Both the position numbers and the translations under genes were made by a program. A stretch of DNA of 22,927 nt from Spirogloea muscicola (Eukaryota; Streptophyta; Zygnematophyceae; Spirogloeales; Spirogloeaceae): assembly GCA_009602725.1 (NCBI GenBank), contig WELB01000102.1, positions 130,813-153,739 of the forward strand. The letters run 5' to 3'. The stretch's first letter is position 1; every line of letters starts with the position of its first letter. Positions 10,501 through 19,324 of the stretch are shown in pieces. The notes under the pieces were generated by a model, which was not told the origin of the DNA, did not search any database, and worked only from the letters and a program-made list of their open reading frames with translations.

Positions 10501-12295
10501 TGCCGCGGCGACCGCCACGGCGCGCCCCTCGCCGGGCTGGAACAGCGCCGCCCGCTTCCGCCAGCTCTGCCTCTGCTGCACGGCGGCACCGGCGACGGCG
10601 CCTGGTGCTCGCTCCTCCCAGCCAAGCGTAACCATGACCGAGATGCGCCCAAGCGACCTGTACGGCATTAAAAGACATTAGATAAAGCAAATCAATTTGC
10701 GGGTGTGATTGCGGTAATCAGCAACCAGGTCAGGGTGGCAGTCATGTACAGGAGGCCAGTATATAGTCTAGTTACACTGATTACTTAGGCTCAGGCTACA
10801 CTAATTTCTTATATCAAGGGCTTTTGGCAAGCTGCAGCACAGATGGGGCATCGCCGAGCGAGCCCGGCACACCTCCGCGAGTTGCCGCCGTACGGTTTGG
10901 CGGAGATGTTGCGCACAGCCACCGACACCACAAGCTCCTCACCTGGCTGCAGCGCTTCAGGCAGCGAGACGCCGCCCTCCAGCCGCACCGGGAACTGCAC
11001 TGGAATCTGTGCGCCCCACTTGCCAGGGTAGCAGCTTGACGGCTTGACGAAGACATAACTCACTTGACTAGCTATTAGCTAGATGACAGACTTTGGAATG
11101 GGTTTGAGCTTATATGACAAAGTGCCTCTTAGCTGACCACCATGCCAAGCATGGCAGCTGCCTCGGTGTGGGGACGGTGGCAGCGGCGTCGGCGGCAAGA
11201 GCTGTGACGCTGGCAGGCTGGAACTTGCCTGAAGGGGTAGCTTGGACTCAGGGAAGGGCCGGCCGAGCAGCTGGATGCGCGGGACGAGCACGGCATTCTC
11301 AGCAAGCGGCACGCCACCGGCGGGAGCCTCCAAGGGCGCGAGCGCCATGGTGAAGGACTTGTCGAGGCGCAGGCGCTGGCCTTTGGGTATCGCTGGCAGG
11401 ACTTGAGTGCGCTCGTTGGGCAGGCCGGTGGAGGACAGCGGGCCGGCCGACGTGAACGACAGCCGCGCGCCTGCGGGCAGCGTCAGGCCCCCATTGTTCA
11501 CGATTTCCACCTGCAACAAGGAGGGTGGGGATAGATGGGGAATTGAGTACCATAATTAAGGGGAAATGAGGGACTTTGGAAGGGGTATGGAGGGGGTGGA
11601 AGGACAGAGAGGAAGGGACAGAGCGGAAAGAGGGTTTGTGGTTAGTTTGTGGTGAAGGGTGTAGGGTTTGAGGTTAGGATTAAGGGTTTAAGCTTGGGGT
11701 GTACAGTAAAGGGATAAGGGTTTAGGGTTAGGGGGGTGGGGGCGTAAGGGGTAGAGAGACACGGTTATTTGAGCTGAGAGGATGAAGAGGGACAGAGGAG
11801 GGGAAGAGGGGGACAGAGGGCAAGGAGGGCAAAGGCAGGGGTGTCATCTGCAGCTCGTTGACCGTTGCTAATGGATGACAACCGAATCCTTAACTGAACG
11901 AATCCAACCAAATACTTAATATTTATAGTGATACCATATACAGTACCTAGAAGGTGTTAAGATCAGCTTCTTACAATGAAATGAATATGAATAAGTACCT
12001 CCAACCTTCTGAGGTTATATTAGGTTTGGATTTAAGTAGGGCAGGAGAGAGGGGAGGTGAGAAACAGAGAAAGGCGGAGTCTTACCTGGTCGATCATGAT
12101 GCCGCCGCCAGGCGCGAAGACGCCGTCGCCGGCCGCGGCGCGGACGCGCAAGTTCTGGATGGCGCAGTTGTACCGGTCGCGGCCCGTCTCGAGCGTCTCG
12201 CCGCCGGGGCCGACGACCTCCCACAACACGGCGCCGTCCCTGGCGGGCTTGGCGTCGTCGGCGGGCGCGCACCTTCCCCTCCCTCCCTCTTGCAC
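7533..12295 (-). CDS. large protein resembling DUF7932 family (5'-truncated, eleven exons)
   Basis: Exons in order of translation: 12295-12086, 11510-11229, 11006-10873, 10657-10421, 10298-9943, 9730-9543, 9430-9272, 9125-8977, 8772-8595, 8213-7989 and 7742-7533, all in phase, giving about 775 residues to the stop at 7533. The first exon start is tentative, and the third could start a few codons earlier. Landmarks: VVGPGGETLETGRDRYNC and AAAGDGVFAPGGGIMIDQ (exon 1), NNGGLTLPAGARLSF (exon 2), LQPGEELVVSVAVRNISAK (exon 3), SLGRISVMVTLGW (exon 4), RVTPLYEA and GHHMLVVYPHAPEDLRR (exon 5), MIGLDGPEGRFGRAFLTVA (exon 9). From memory this order matches DUF7932 proteins of oomycetes and other protists: a glycine-rich N-terminus, then beta-rich repeats with an NxGGxxLPA motif. 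The glycine-rich part is absent here because the sequence breaks at 12317. No enzyme motif, signal peptide or membrane segment was seen; function unknown. Exon 2 uses a GC donor (CAG/GCAAGT). Confidence 0.7.
7849..7863. repeat. perfect 15-base palindrome
   Basis: CTAAGTGCCACTTAG in the last intron of the DUF7932-like gene. Two 7-base arms flank one central base. It shares its core with the inverted repeats at 3871-3913. Confidence 0.7.
11520..11860. repeat. G-rich intronic tract with degenerate telomere-like repeats
   Basis: The first clearly bounded intron of the DUF7932-like gene (11511-12085) is strongly purine-rich on the plus strand. Around 11640-11735 it contains runs such as GGGTTTAGGGTTAGGGGGG and TTAAGGGTTTAAG, imperfect copies of the plant-type TTTAGGG telomere repeat. 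Flanking exons show this is interstitial, not a chromosome end. The G runs could form quadruplexes; that is inference. Confidence 0.7.
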
Positions 12296-12316
12296 CTGCT
12301 TTTCTCTCACTCACTC

Positions 12317-12317
12317 N
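12317..12317. other. unresolved base at a probable sequence join
   Basis: A single N. On its left is the truncated 5' end of the DUF7932-like gene (-). On its right LINE coding sequence (+) starts in frame within three bases. Both coding units are cut at the same point, which suggests a scaffold or read join with missing sequence. Confidence 0.75.
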
Positions 12318-12700
12318 GAAGGAGAGGCACAATAATGACCACCACCGGGGCGACCACTTCTTCCCGTGCGCCATGGACATATACGGCGGCTACGGAACGA
12401 AGTGGTCTTCCCTCCTCCATCGCCTGGCACTGCATGTTGATGCCCGCAGACGTAGTCGGGCGGGTAGCTTAGGGCATTCTAGCGTCCCGCAAGCCATCGT
12501 AGCATGCTATAGGATGCGGCTATCATTAATTCTGCAGCGCTCCCAGGCACTCGCGATTCACCAGCGTGCTGGTCGTGCATTAGCCCAGGCTAGTGGCTTC
12601 CGTGGTGGTGATTTGGCGCCTCAGTATAGCTTGTCAGATATGCATGTGCTCACTCAGGGATTAGTGTCCCCCTTAGCCAGCTCATTACCCAGTTAACAGG
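12318..12700 (+). mobile_element. LINE ORF2 C-terminal fragment, copy 1
   Basis: Open frame from the N to a stop at about 12696. It reads DHHRGDHFFPCAMDIYGGYG, then YRMRLSLILQRSQALAIHQR, AGRALAQASG and SDMHVLTQG. The F-x-P-x-A-x-(E/D)-x-x-G stretch followed by an R-x-R-L-S-x-x-LQR helix is typical of the region after the reverse transcriptase domain in L1-like LINEs. It aligns without gaps with copy 3 (QLLPAAIDNNGCLG). The reverse transcriptase itself is not present. Longest and best-preserved copy in the window, although the conserved RGY-stop end has drifted. Confidence 0.65.
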
Positions 12701-13146
12701 ACATTTGTAAGGCTAGCATTGGCCTCCATTTAATTATGCGCACCGCGCGCCTTTTGGAGCATGAGAGCTCGTCCGTAATTGGCCAAAGTCGGACGTTTTT
12801 GACTTCCTACTTGTCTTGCATTGTACTGCTTGTTAGTCGTAATCTCGTAGAAAGGCACACAAAAAAGGATTGGTGGGTAGTAAGATGAAGGGCAGCATGA
12901 TTAAGCAGCATAGACACCTCGACATCCCATTCCGCTTGGAACAAACAAACATTTGTCAACGAGGTGTCTAAGAATGTTCTGCTGCAACCTCAGAAGTTTG
13001 TGGAAGTTGTTTTCCGAATGCTAAGTCACATTCAGCTCACCAGCTGTAGGTGGCCCTTCCTGTCGACTGTCAGAATCTCGTACTCGTACATCTTCGGTTG
13101 AAGTTGTCGTGAACACCCCTGCGATTCATGATACAGACACACTCAC
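12701..13146. other. intergenic; one clear inverted repeat, otherwise nothing recognised
   Basis: AT-rich. At 12906-12986 lies a perfect 11-base inverted repeat (TAGACACCTCG 12911-12921 / CGAGGTGTCTA 12960-12970). Outer GCAGCA / TGCTGC arms extend the stem across a nine-base bulge. On the minus strand, 13035-13070 can be read MYEYEILTVDRKG, perhaps the tail of the NAC-like protein, but its splice junction could not be settled. Confidence 0.45.
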
Positions 13147-13342
13147 CTCCGACCCTCTACCTTACAACCCTCAGACTCACAAATGATCTTGGTCGCTGGA
13201 TCAGCCTTCCAACTGCCCGTGTGAACCTGCAGCTGAACTTTCCGGCTGATGTCATTTCCTCGAGATGTATGAGGTTTATTAGCTTGTCCCAGCCCAGAAG
13301 TGTGAAAGTAGAACGAATCGTGACATCCTTGGCAGGATCTCG
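13147..13342 (-). CDS. probable second part of the NAC-like gene
   Basis: Exon-like segment with acceptor ACTGTGGCAG at its start and donor GAG/GTGAGT at its end. It reads DSFYFHTSGLGQANKPHTSR, then VQLQVHTGSWKADPATKI. This resembles the later NAC-domain subdomains, which have a W-Y/F-F-F strand, an R/S-rich loop and GYWKATGKD. The NAC-like exon 13608-14042 lies just upstream. Joining phase across the intervening 265 bases is not resolved. Confidence 0.45.
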
Positions 13343-13607
13343 CTGCCACAGTAAAGGTTGTGAAAGCACTTCGTGAGCAGCAAGGAAACTGGAAGAACGA
13401 TCCTTGCATGGAAGGTTTTTTAGCACTACATCCTTGGAACATGTTTTCATACAGATTTACTTGGAAGGAGCAATACGTGCAAGGAGGCTCTTGCATGCTG
13501 CGAATCTTTGCAACACGACAATTGAACTTCTAGCGCAGTAGTTGCCTGCACAATCTCAAGCCATTGCCTCGGCCATACACGCAATGGGCTTGGGCAACTT
13601 CGTGTAC

Positions 13608-14042
13608 CTTGTAGGTCATAAGGGTTCACTTGTAGACATTGCTGTCTGGAATGAAGGCCTCCTCCTGGGGACTAAGAGTGCCTTCAAGCTTCTTCCTCAG
13701 GTAGTAGCCTACAAGCTCCTTATCACTGGGCCCAAAGGGCTGCATCCCACCAATGCTCTCGCTGCCACGACCCTTCCTTGACACTTGAGCACGAGTCGTG
13801 CTGCGGCTGGCAGTAGCTTCAGTCTGGGCCGGTGCTGGCTCTTGGATCTGCACTTGCTCAAGCCCAACATAGGGTGAGTATGCTGAGGCCCACAGAATCT
13901 CGTACTGTAGTGTACGAATGGATGGCAGGCTTGGGCCTCTATCAATGAATCGTGGGTAAGACGGATGCTGCCACAACTTAGCTACAACGTACATGAGCTT
14001 TAGGACTAGAGCCAAGCAGGAGAAGCTGTGCCGATGCATTGC
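13608..14042 (-). CDS. NAC-domain-like transcription factor, first DNA-binding subdomains
   Basis: Exon with acceptor CTGTTTAG and donor CTACAAG/GTACAC. After a variable Ser/Thr/Gln-rich region it reads GPSDKELVGYYLRKKLEG, then EEAFIPDSNVYK, then, one base out of frame, VNPYDLQ. Plant NAC proteins have PTDEELVxYYLxxKxxG, IPxxDVYK and EPWDLP in exactly this order and spacing. These residues lie in NAC subdomains A and B, which form the dimer and DNA-binding fold of nuclear transcription factors. The frame is broken at about 13628: AAGTGAACC would need one more G to continue as KVNPYDL. That could be a sequencing error or a real lesion. A stop (TGA) results at 13626-13628 as written. The gene start is uncertain: an ATG exists at 14039, but a donor at 14079 suggests an upstream exon. 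Confidence 0.6.
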
Positions 14043-14079
14043 CTAAACAGCACGCAAAGAGGCTGGCGAGGTCACTCAC

Positions 14080-14509
14080 GGTCGATTGCGTTGGCGTCGA
14101 GCTTGTGTATGGGGCTCCGAGGGGCAGCGTCCCTGTACTGTACATGAGAAGCTCCTTCTGTCGGGGTGCTTCTCCTTGGGCTTCGACTGCCTAATCTCTG
14201 GTGCCACCTGCTTGGCACGCCTGCGAGTGCTTCTGCGGCTGTCGGTGGCCCTCTCCGCCTCAGCCCACAGCCACTCAGTGGTGCCGATGACAAATCGTAG
14301 GAATCGAAGTAATTGCTCTCGTGGGCTTGGCGCTCGCAGTCATTGCTGTGCCCGCGGCGGTGCTCCAGCGAATCTGCAGCCGCACAGAGTAGGATTACGC
14401 CCATTTGGGCATTCAGGACGTCCGTGAGTTCGTCTCGAGCGCGGCAACGAAGCGGGCAGAGGCGCCCGAAGCGGCACAGGAAGCGCCGCTCTGGGTAGCG
14501 GTGGCTCAC
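14080..14509 (-). CDS. possible 5' exon of the NAC-like gene
   Basis: Open minus-strand frame starting at an ATG at 14509 and ending at a good donor (CGACC/GTGAGT, 14080/14079). It is GC-rich, with no recognisable domain. If spliced to 14042 the phase does not fit the NAC frame as read, so it may be 5' UTR or use another frame. Confidence 0.25.
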
Positions 14510-14708
14510 GGTAGGTGGGAGGGAGATCCATCTGAGGCCCCGGCTACAGAAGGGTCGCTGTGGCGCCGCGCCAGAGCGCCGCTCTTCTCTATGTCACCGC
14601 CCACGGCTGCCGGGCCGCCTCAGCACTGCGGCGGCGGCGGCGGCGGCGGCTGGCCAACGGCCTCACGGCGGCAGGGCTCGTTAGCGGCGGCGGCGGCGGG
14701 CGGCGGCG
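14510..14708. promoter_or_regulatory. short divergent intergenic region with GGC repeat
   Basis: About 200 bases separate the minus-strand NAC-like side from the TMEM147 start. It holds a (GGC)n tract near 14629-14651 and further GGC clusters up to 14708. It is positioned to serve as a shared promoter and as the TMEM147 5' UTR. No TATA box is evident. Confidence 0.4.
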
Positions 14709-17681
14709 ATGACGCTCCTCCACTTCCTCAGCTGCGCGGCGCTCGCCTTCGGGCCGCACGCCGTCTTCTACAAGGCCACGCCGCTGTCAGCGCCGCCGCC
14801 CCGAGCCCCCTCAACCTGCTCCTCGCCCAGGCCTCGAACCCCGATCTCTCAAAAGCCAATCCTAAACCCTAAACTCTGAATCTTCATATCTGCGTATCCT
14901 ACCCCATTCCTTGTTTGGCAGCTCAAATGCTTTGTGACTTTACTGCAACAGCTGCCTGGGATGGTAGGTTAAGAGTGGGAAGCAGCGGATGAGAGGTGCA
15001 AGGATCAATGCCGGAGAAGAGCATGGCAGCAGTCGCTGTCCCCACCGCTCGCCTTATTTCCCACACCTCCACCTCTTTCCATTTAGAGGACTCTCACTAA
15101 TGTCGCAATAGGAAAAGCTGATTCCATAGCCAATTGTTGATTATATTGCTATCTCGGCTATCGGCAGCCCGCGATGTAGTAGAGACCCAAAGAATCGTAA
15201 TCCGATGTAGACTGATTTTTCCATCGAACCGGTCTCCAGGTCGGAGTATGGCAACTGGGGCGCATCACTCAAGGCCGCCGCCGTCTACGCTGCCACCACG
15301 CTCCTCAAGGTTGATTGAGCAACCCAAGTGTCAGCATCTGCTTGACTACCTGTAGTAATGCTAAGACAGGTACCCATATCAACAAATAGCTATGCAACAT
15401 ATGGATATACTGGTGTCTGCACGGCGGCAATGGACTGATGCCAATGCAGACCGGAACACTTGCAATCCTTCTCTGTGCAACGGCGGCTGTCGGGCCCCTG
15501 CTTGTGCTGCCAAATTGGTGTTTTTGCTGCTAAGCGAATTTGATTCGCTGGGAACCTAATGTATTATGCATCCAACTTTCATAATACTGTTTCATCCTCT
15601 GTCAATGCTGATCCAGCAGTTTACTGACTGCTGCTTATCCGCCCTGTGCTTAACCAGCCTCCGATGCTCTGTCGGCTTGCCTCCTGCGCAGCTCATCCTG
15701 TGGGCGACCTTTCTGACGGTGTCAGATGACAGCAGCGGCGCCGACGCCCGCACCTTCAACACGCAGCAGGTGCGCCAAGGCCAGACTCTCCAGAGGAGCA
15801 GGACGTACTTGGTCACATAGACAGCTCTGTGTGCTCTTCTAAGCATCCTAAACCTTAGACCCTCAACCCTAAGTTACTTAGCCCACCTAGCGGCCAGGCA
15901 CGCCGTGACTGGCGTCCAGATCTGAATAGATGCATTAAGTCTTGGAGTTGCCACTGTCCTTCAGCCGTTTTCCAGCCAGACATGAGAAGCTACATTTGTG
16001 CAGGTTAATTATCTATTTGTGTAGCCGGCACGTCTGTCTTCTTGCATGCACCACAACGTGACTTTGCCTGTGTCTACGTAGCTGACTCTTTTCCAGAGTC
16101 ACAGATCAAAAGCTGGCTAGTATCGGGGTTGCAGAGCAGAACTCGGGCTCTTGTTGAAAAGGATCATACTCTGGCCTCCTTAGGACATTCGCTTGCGGAT
16201 TGGCAATCGAGACATTCACTGGGAGCTGGCAACTTGATGGGCCTCAGGAGCTTCTGAAAGCCGCCATCAGCTTCGCCGACCTCGCGGGCCTCTACTACGC
16301 GCTCACCAAGGTCACGCACCGCAACATCTCGTTCGATCACAAGTTCCAGGCCGTCGGCCTCGGAGAATGTCCTGGCCCTTCTGTCATTCTGAGCCCTACT
16401 TTCCAGCTTCCACATACAGTGTCAATCATTCAGACCTGACTGTCACTCAACTTGTTTGCTTCAAGTAACGCCCATGCGAATTCGTGTGTCCACTACACCT
16501 TTCTTTGTTCCTATGACTCTTTTGCTGTAATTCAGAAAGCTGTGTACACCTGTACATTGGGCAGCTTTTTCTTGGCGAGCTATATATTTCGGTACAATGT
16601 TGGAGGCCAATCACAAATGCCTGATAGATAGCCCAGCTGGTGGTGCTGGTGACAGGATGGGCGCTTGCCGACGCGCTGGTCCACCATTTGGCACCACTGG
16701 TTGCGAGCGTGAGGGGCCTTGAATTCACATGGGACCAGGTTCTCGACAGCATGGAGACCACGCCCAGCCTTGTGAGCATCCTTGACTGTACAGGCTATTC
16801 CATCACTCACAGTGGACCTCTTGAGTGCAAGTAGAGTATCCACCACTGGACTGGTGTTTTTTGACCTGCTAATGTTGAGCTTCGATACGCGTCAATCATG
16901 ACACTGACCACATTAGCACATACGACTTTCCCTCTCATTCTCCCTGACCCTCTATCATGACACTTTCCACCATTAGCTTCACAATCTGGGTCGCCTGCGT
17001 TGCTCTCAACCAGATCTAAGCAAAGTAGCCATCAGTACTTGCATCAGGGGCCTTTTCTCTGTTAGAGAGGTACTTGCTCAGCAACAGGTTGTCTGGTGTT
17101 ATGTGCAGATACTGACCCTTTCACTTGCGGCACTAGCCTCGCTCGTGTGGCTCCGCAAGAACAAGCCGCCCCTGGTCCTCCCTTTGATTTACATGACCAT
17201 TGGCTTGATCGGCATTCAATACTTTTCATGAGGTACACCATTTCAACCGAAGAGTCCTTCAGTTGCTAGGAATACGTCGATTCCTGTCTTGGCTGTATTT
17301 TCACCGTGCTTCTGTACTTCACATGGCCGGTTATATACTACATTGATTGTTGCAGGTACTGCTTAAGTCAAAGCATTTTAGCAGTGTTTGAGTGCGAAGG
17401 CCTTGGGTTTGGTGTGTGTTGTTGGAGTTATGCCTGGGCATCCAAACTGCTTGCTCAGAGCTTGAGATTTATGCATCTAGTTGTTCCTGCTTCTAACAGC
17501 TCTTTCTTGTCGTGCTCGCTCTTCATGTTGGTATTGGCGCAGCTTTGTACAACAAGAACTCTTGTGGAGTCACACTAGAGCTGTGACAGTTGAGCTGTTG
17601 ATTGCCATCTTGGCAGCACTGTTGACAACTCGTCTTTACTATGCTTCTCAACCTCCTCAAGTGCGGACAAGCAGGCGGTAG
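14709..17681 (+). CDS. TMEM147: TMEM147 homologue, ER multipass membrane protein
   Basis: Seven exons: 14709-14785, 15240-15309, 15692-15769, 16248-16362, 16656-16771, 17109-17232 and 17543-17681. Landmarks match plant TMEM147 in order: MTLLHFLSCAALAFGPHAVF, YKATPL, SLKAAAVYAATTLLK, LILWATFLTVSDD, ADLAGLYYALTKVTHRNIS, FDHKFQAVGL, GWALADALVHHLAPL, RGLEFTWDQVLDSM, SLVWLRKNKPPLVLPLIY, and a last helix VELLIAILAALLTT. The model gives about 239 residues, near the plant length, with roughly seven hydrophobic segments. In animals TMEM147 pairs with Nicalin and NOMO in the ER complex that helps multipass proteins insert; the same role here is inferred. Two oddities: the exon 4 donor reads G/GAGAAT instead of GT, and exon 6 as written hits TGA at 17229-17231. 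One extra T in the TTTT run at 17223-17226 would join exon 6 to exon 7 in frame with exact length agreement to plants. Confidence 0.85.
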
Positions 17682-18545
17682 GCACATATTTGATTCCGTA
17701 AGGAACCTCTAGCCTGGATTGTATGCAAATTAGCTGACAACCATTTCAGAATCTTTTATCCTTCTAGCTTTTCCTCGGGCACGTAGTTAGTGATCTGTAG
17801 AATGTCAACAATGTTCCGGACTAGTCATTTGCTTGAGTCACTTTATGTGCTTTGCAAAGCTGTGCTTATGTTATCGGGCTAGCCACGAGACTCGGAGCAA
17901 CAGAACCAGCATAGCATCATGTTACACTTGTCATGCTCCTCCATGGCCTTTCACAAGTCTGATAAGCCAGCACCTGTTACTTGGTCGCTTTGGGACAAGC
18001 TTTTGTGAAATTTGCCGCCCTCAATGAAGTGTATGCGTCTAACAGTGAAGTCATGCCACTGTGATACTGCAAATGGCAGCATGGCGGACCCTGTCAGCAA
18101 GAGCTTGTGGCGAACACGACAGCCAAATGTTGCCGGAGACAGAGACGTCCATGCCAATAATTAGTGCAATACTGCCTGCGTGTAAGTAAAAAATTGGTGA
18201 TTCCAATCTAGTGATAGACTAGCAAGGGAAGGAGACTTAATGCCACACAGAAACAATCAGGCAGGCACATCCAGTAGCAGCTTGTGTGATTGCCAGCAGA
18301 TCGTCCTTGTCCTAGTTGAAATCTCTTCGACGATGTTGTGGCCTGTGCACAGCTTTCAAATTGCTCAACCGAGGTCTTCAAGTCTCAGACTAATTGCTTG
18401 CACAAACACACAGTTTGGAGGCCCTTAGCCCTATCAACGGACTTGGCTAGTGTCGATCGTTTCCCTCATTAGGAATGGGGCTGCAAACCCTCAACTTTCG
18501 GGGCCTTACAAGATTGGCATAAAACCACTTGATGGAAGACCACGT
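17682..18545. other. intergenic, no gene recognised
   Basis: Mixed-composition DNA after the TMEM147 stop. Only short open frames on both strands, none with a recognisable motif or consistent splice borders. Confidence 0.5.
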
Positions 18546-18549
18546 CATG

Positions 18550-18832
18550 GAAGACGATAACAATAAAAGCAGGGAGACTAGGAGCTTCGCCAATGTTGGC
18601 GAGTTTGTCACTGTGTGAGCTTTGATTGCAAGGGTCAAGCGGAGGACTTCCGCTGGGTCACTGGCGCAAGTGTACCGTATACGCCTGGCCGTGTCGCTGC
18701 AGCGGTCCATGGCCCGTGCGCTGCACCTGCATGCCGGCAGAGCCCTCGCTGCTGCCTCTGGCTCTGCTTAAGGGACGCACTTCCAGGAGCCTATCTTCTT
18801 TGACCTGCACCTGCTTAGCAGGGGGTACTGAG
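18550..18832 (+). mobile_element. LINE ORF2 C-terminal fragment, copy 2 (degraded)
   Basis: Reads VYRIRLAVSLQRSMARALHL, HAGRALAAASGSA, an internal TAA at 18768, then FFDLHLLSRGY and the conserved stop at 18828-18830. The same series occurs in copies 1, 3 and 5. Downstream, GTGTGCTTGTCC resembles the 3' UTR of copies 3-5 (TGTGCTTGCC). The left limit is approximate. Confidence 0.6.
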
Positions 18833-18906
18833 TGGTTTGTAGCTGCTTTGTTTGTTTGTGTGCTTGTCCTTCTTAGCGCTTCCTCTGGCCCCCTTCTCGT
18901 ACTTTT

Positions 18907-19040
18907 GTTCATTCATTTTGGGCTGGCCTTTCCAGCCCGTATCCTCAATGGGCGAGCCCTTCTTCTCTTTCACACAAGAAAGTGCTCGCCCATAGAGAAG
19001 AGGGGCTGGCAAAAGCCAGCCCAAAAAGAATGGACAATGT
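18907..19040. repeat. large imperfect hairpin (foldback) of the GGGCTGGC family
   Basis: The left arm carries TTTTGGGCTGGC, CCAGCCC and CAATGGGCGAGCCC. The right arm on the minus strand carries TCCATTCTTTTTGGGCTGGC, GCCAGCCCCTC and CTATGGGCGAGCAC. Arms are about 55-60 bases and the loop about a dozen, so nearly the whole element folds back. No coding capacity. It lies between LINE copies 2 (+) and 3 (-), whose 3' ends both point at it. Confidence 0.8.
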
Positions 19041-19324
19041 CCAAAGCCAAAGAAAGAGATGCCGAAGTGGGACTACGCTACAAACCACGGCAAAAAACAC
19101 ACGACGATGCAAAGGGAAGCTCAGTACCTGCGCGTGAGCAACATCAGTTCGGAGCAGCTGGCTGCAGGGAACGAGGCACTCCGCCGAGACCCAGAGGCGG
19201 CGGCCATAGCACGGCCTGCTCGCGTGTGGACGGCGTGGGGCAGCGCTCCTGGCAGACCCGGCAGCCGATCAATGGCCTAAAGGGCAAGCCGCTGGAGGAA
19301 ACAGCGGCTGCCGAGAGGAAGAAT

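Noticed and set aside
9849-10631. 260-codon plus-strand open frame
   Set aside because: Antisense shadow of two DUF7932-like exons; low-complexity Ala/Arg/Pro composition produced by GC-rich codons on the other strand.
11640-11760. A true chromosome end
   Set aside because: Coding exons of the same gene lie on both sides and the repeats are degenerate.
13085-13150. 28-base intron in the NAC-like gene (GTGAGT..CGCAG)
   Set aside because: Too short for normal splicing and it does not give the expected reading frame, so I left the 3' end of the gene open.
17500-17586. Alternative TMEM147 last exon reading LFLVVLALHVGIGAALYNK
   Set aside because: Hydrophobic and with a good acceptor, but the frame at 17543-17681 matches the plant C-terminus in sequence and length much better.
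18447-18710. Minus-strand 87-codon frame with a hydrophobic stretch
   Set aside because: It overlaps LINE copy 2 on the opposite strand and resembles no known protein. The plus-strand match to four other copies is better support.
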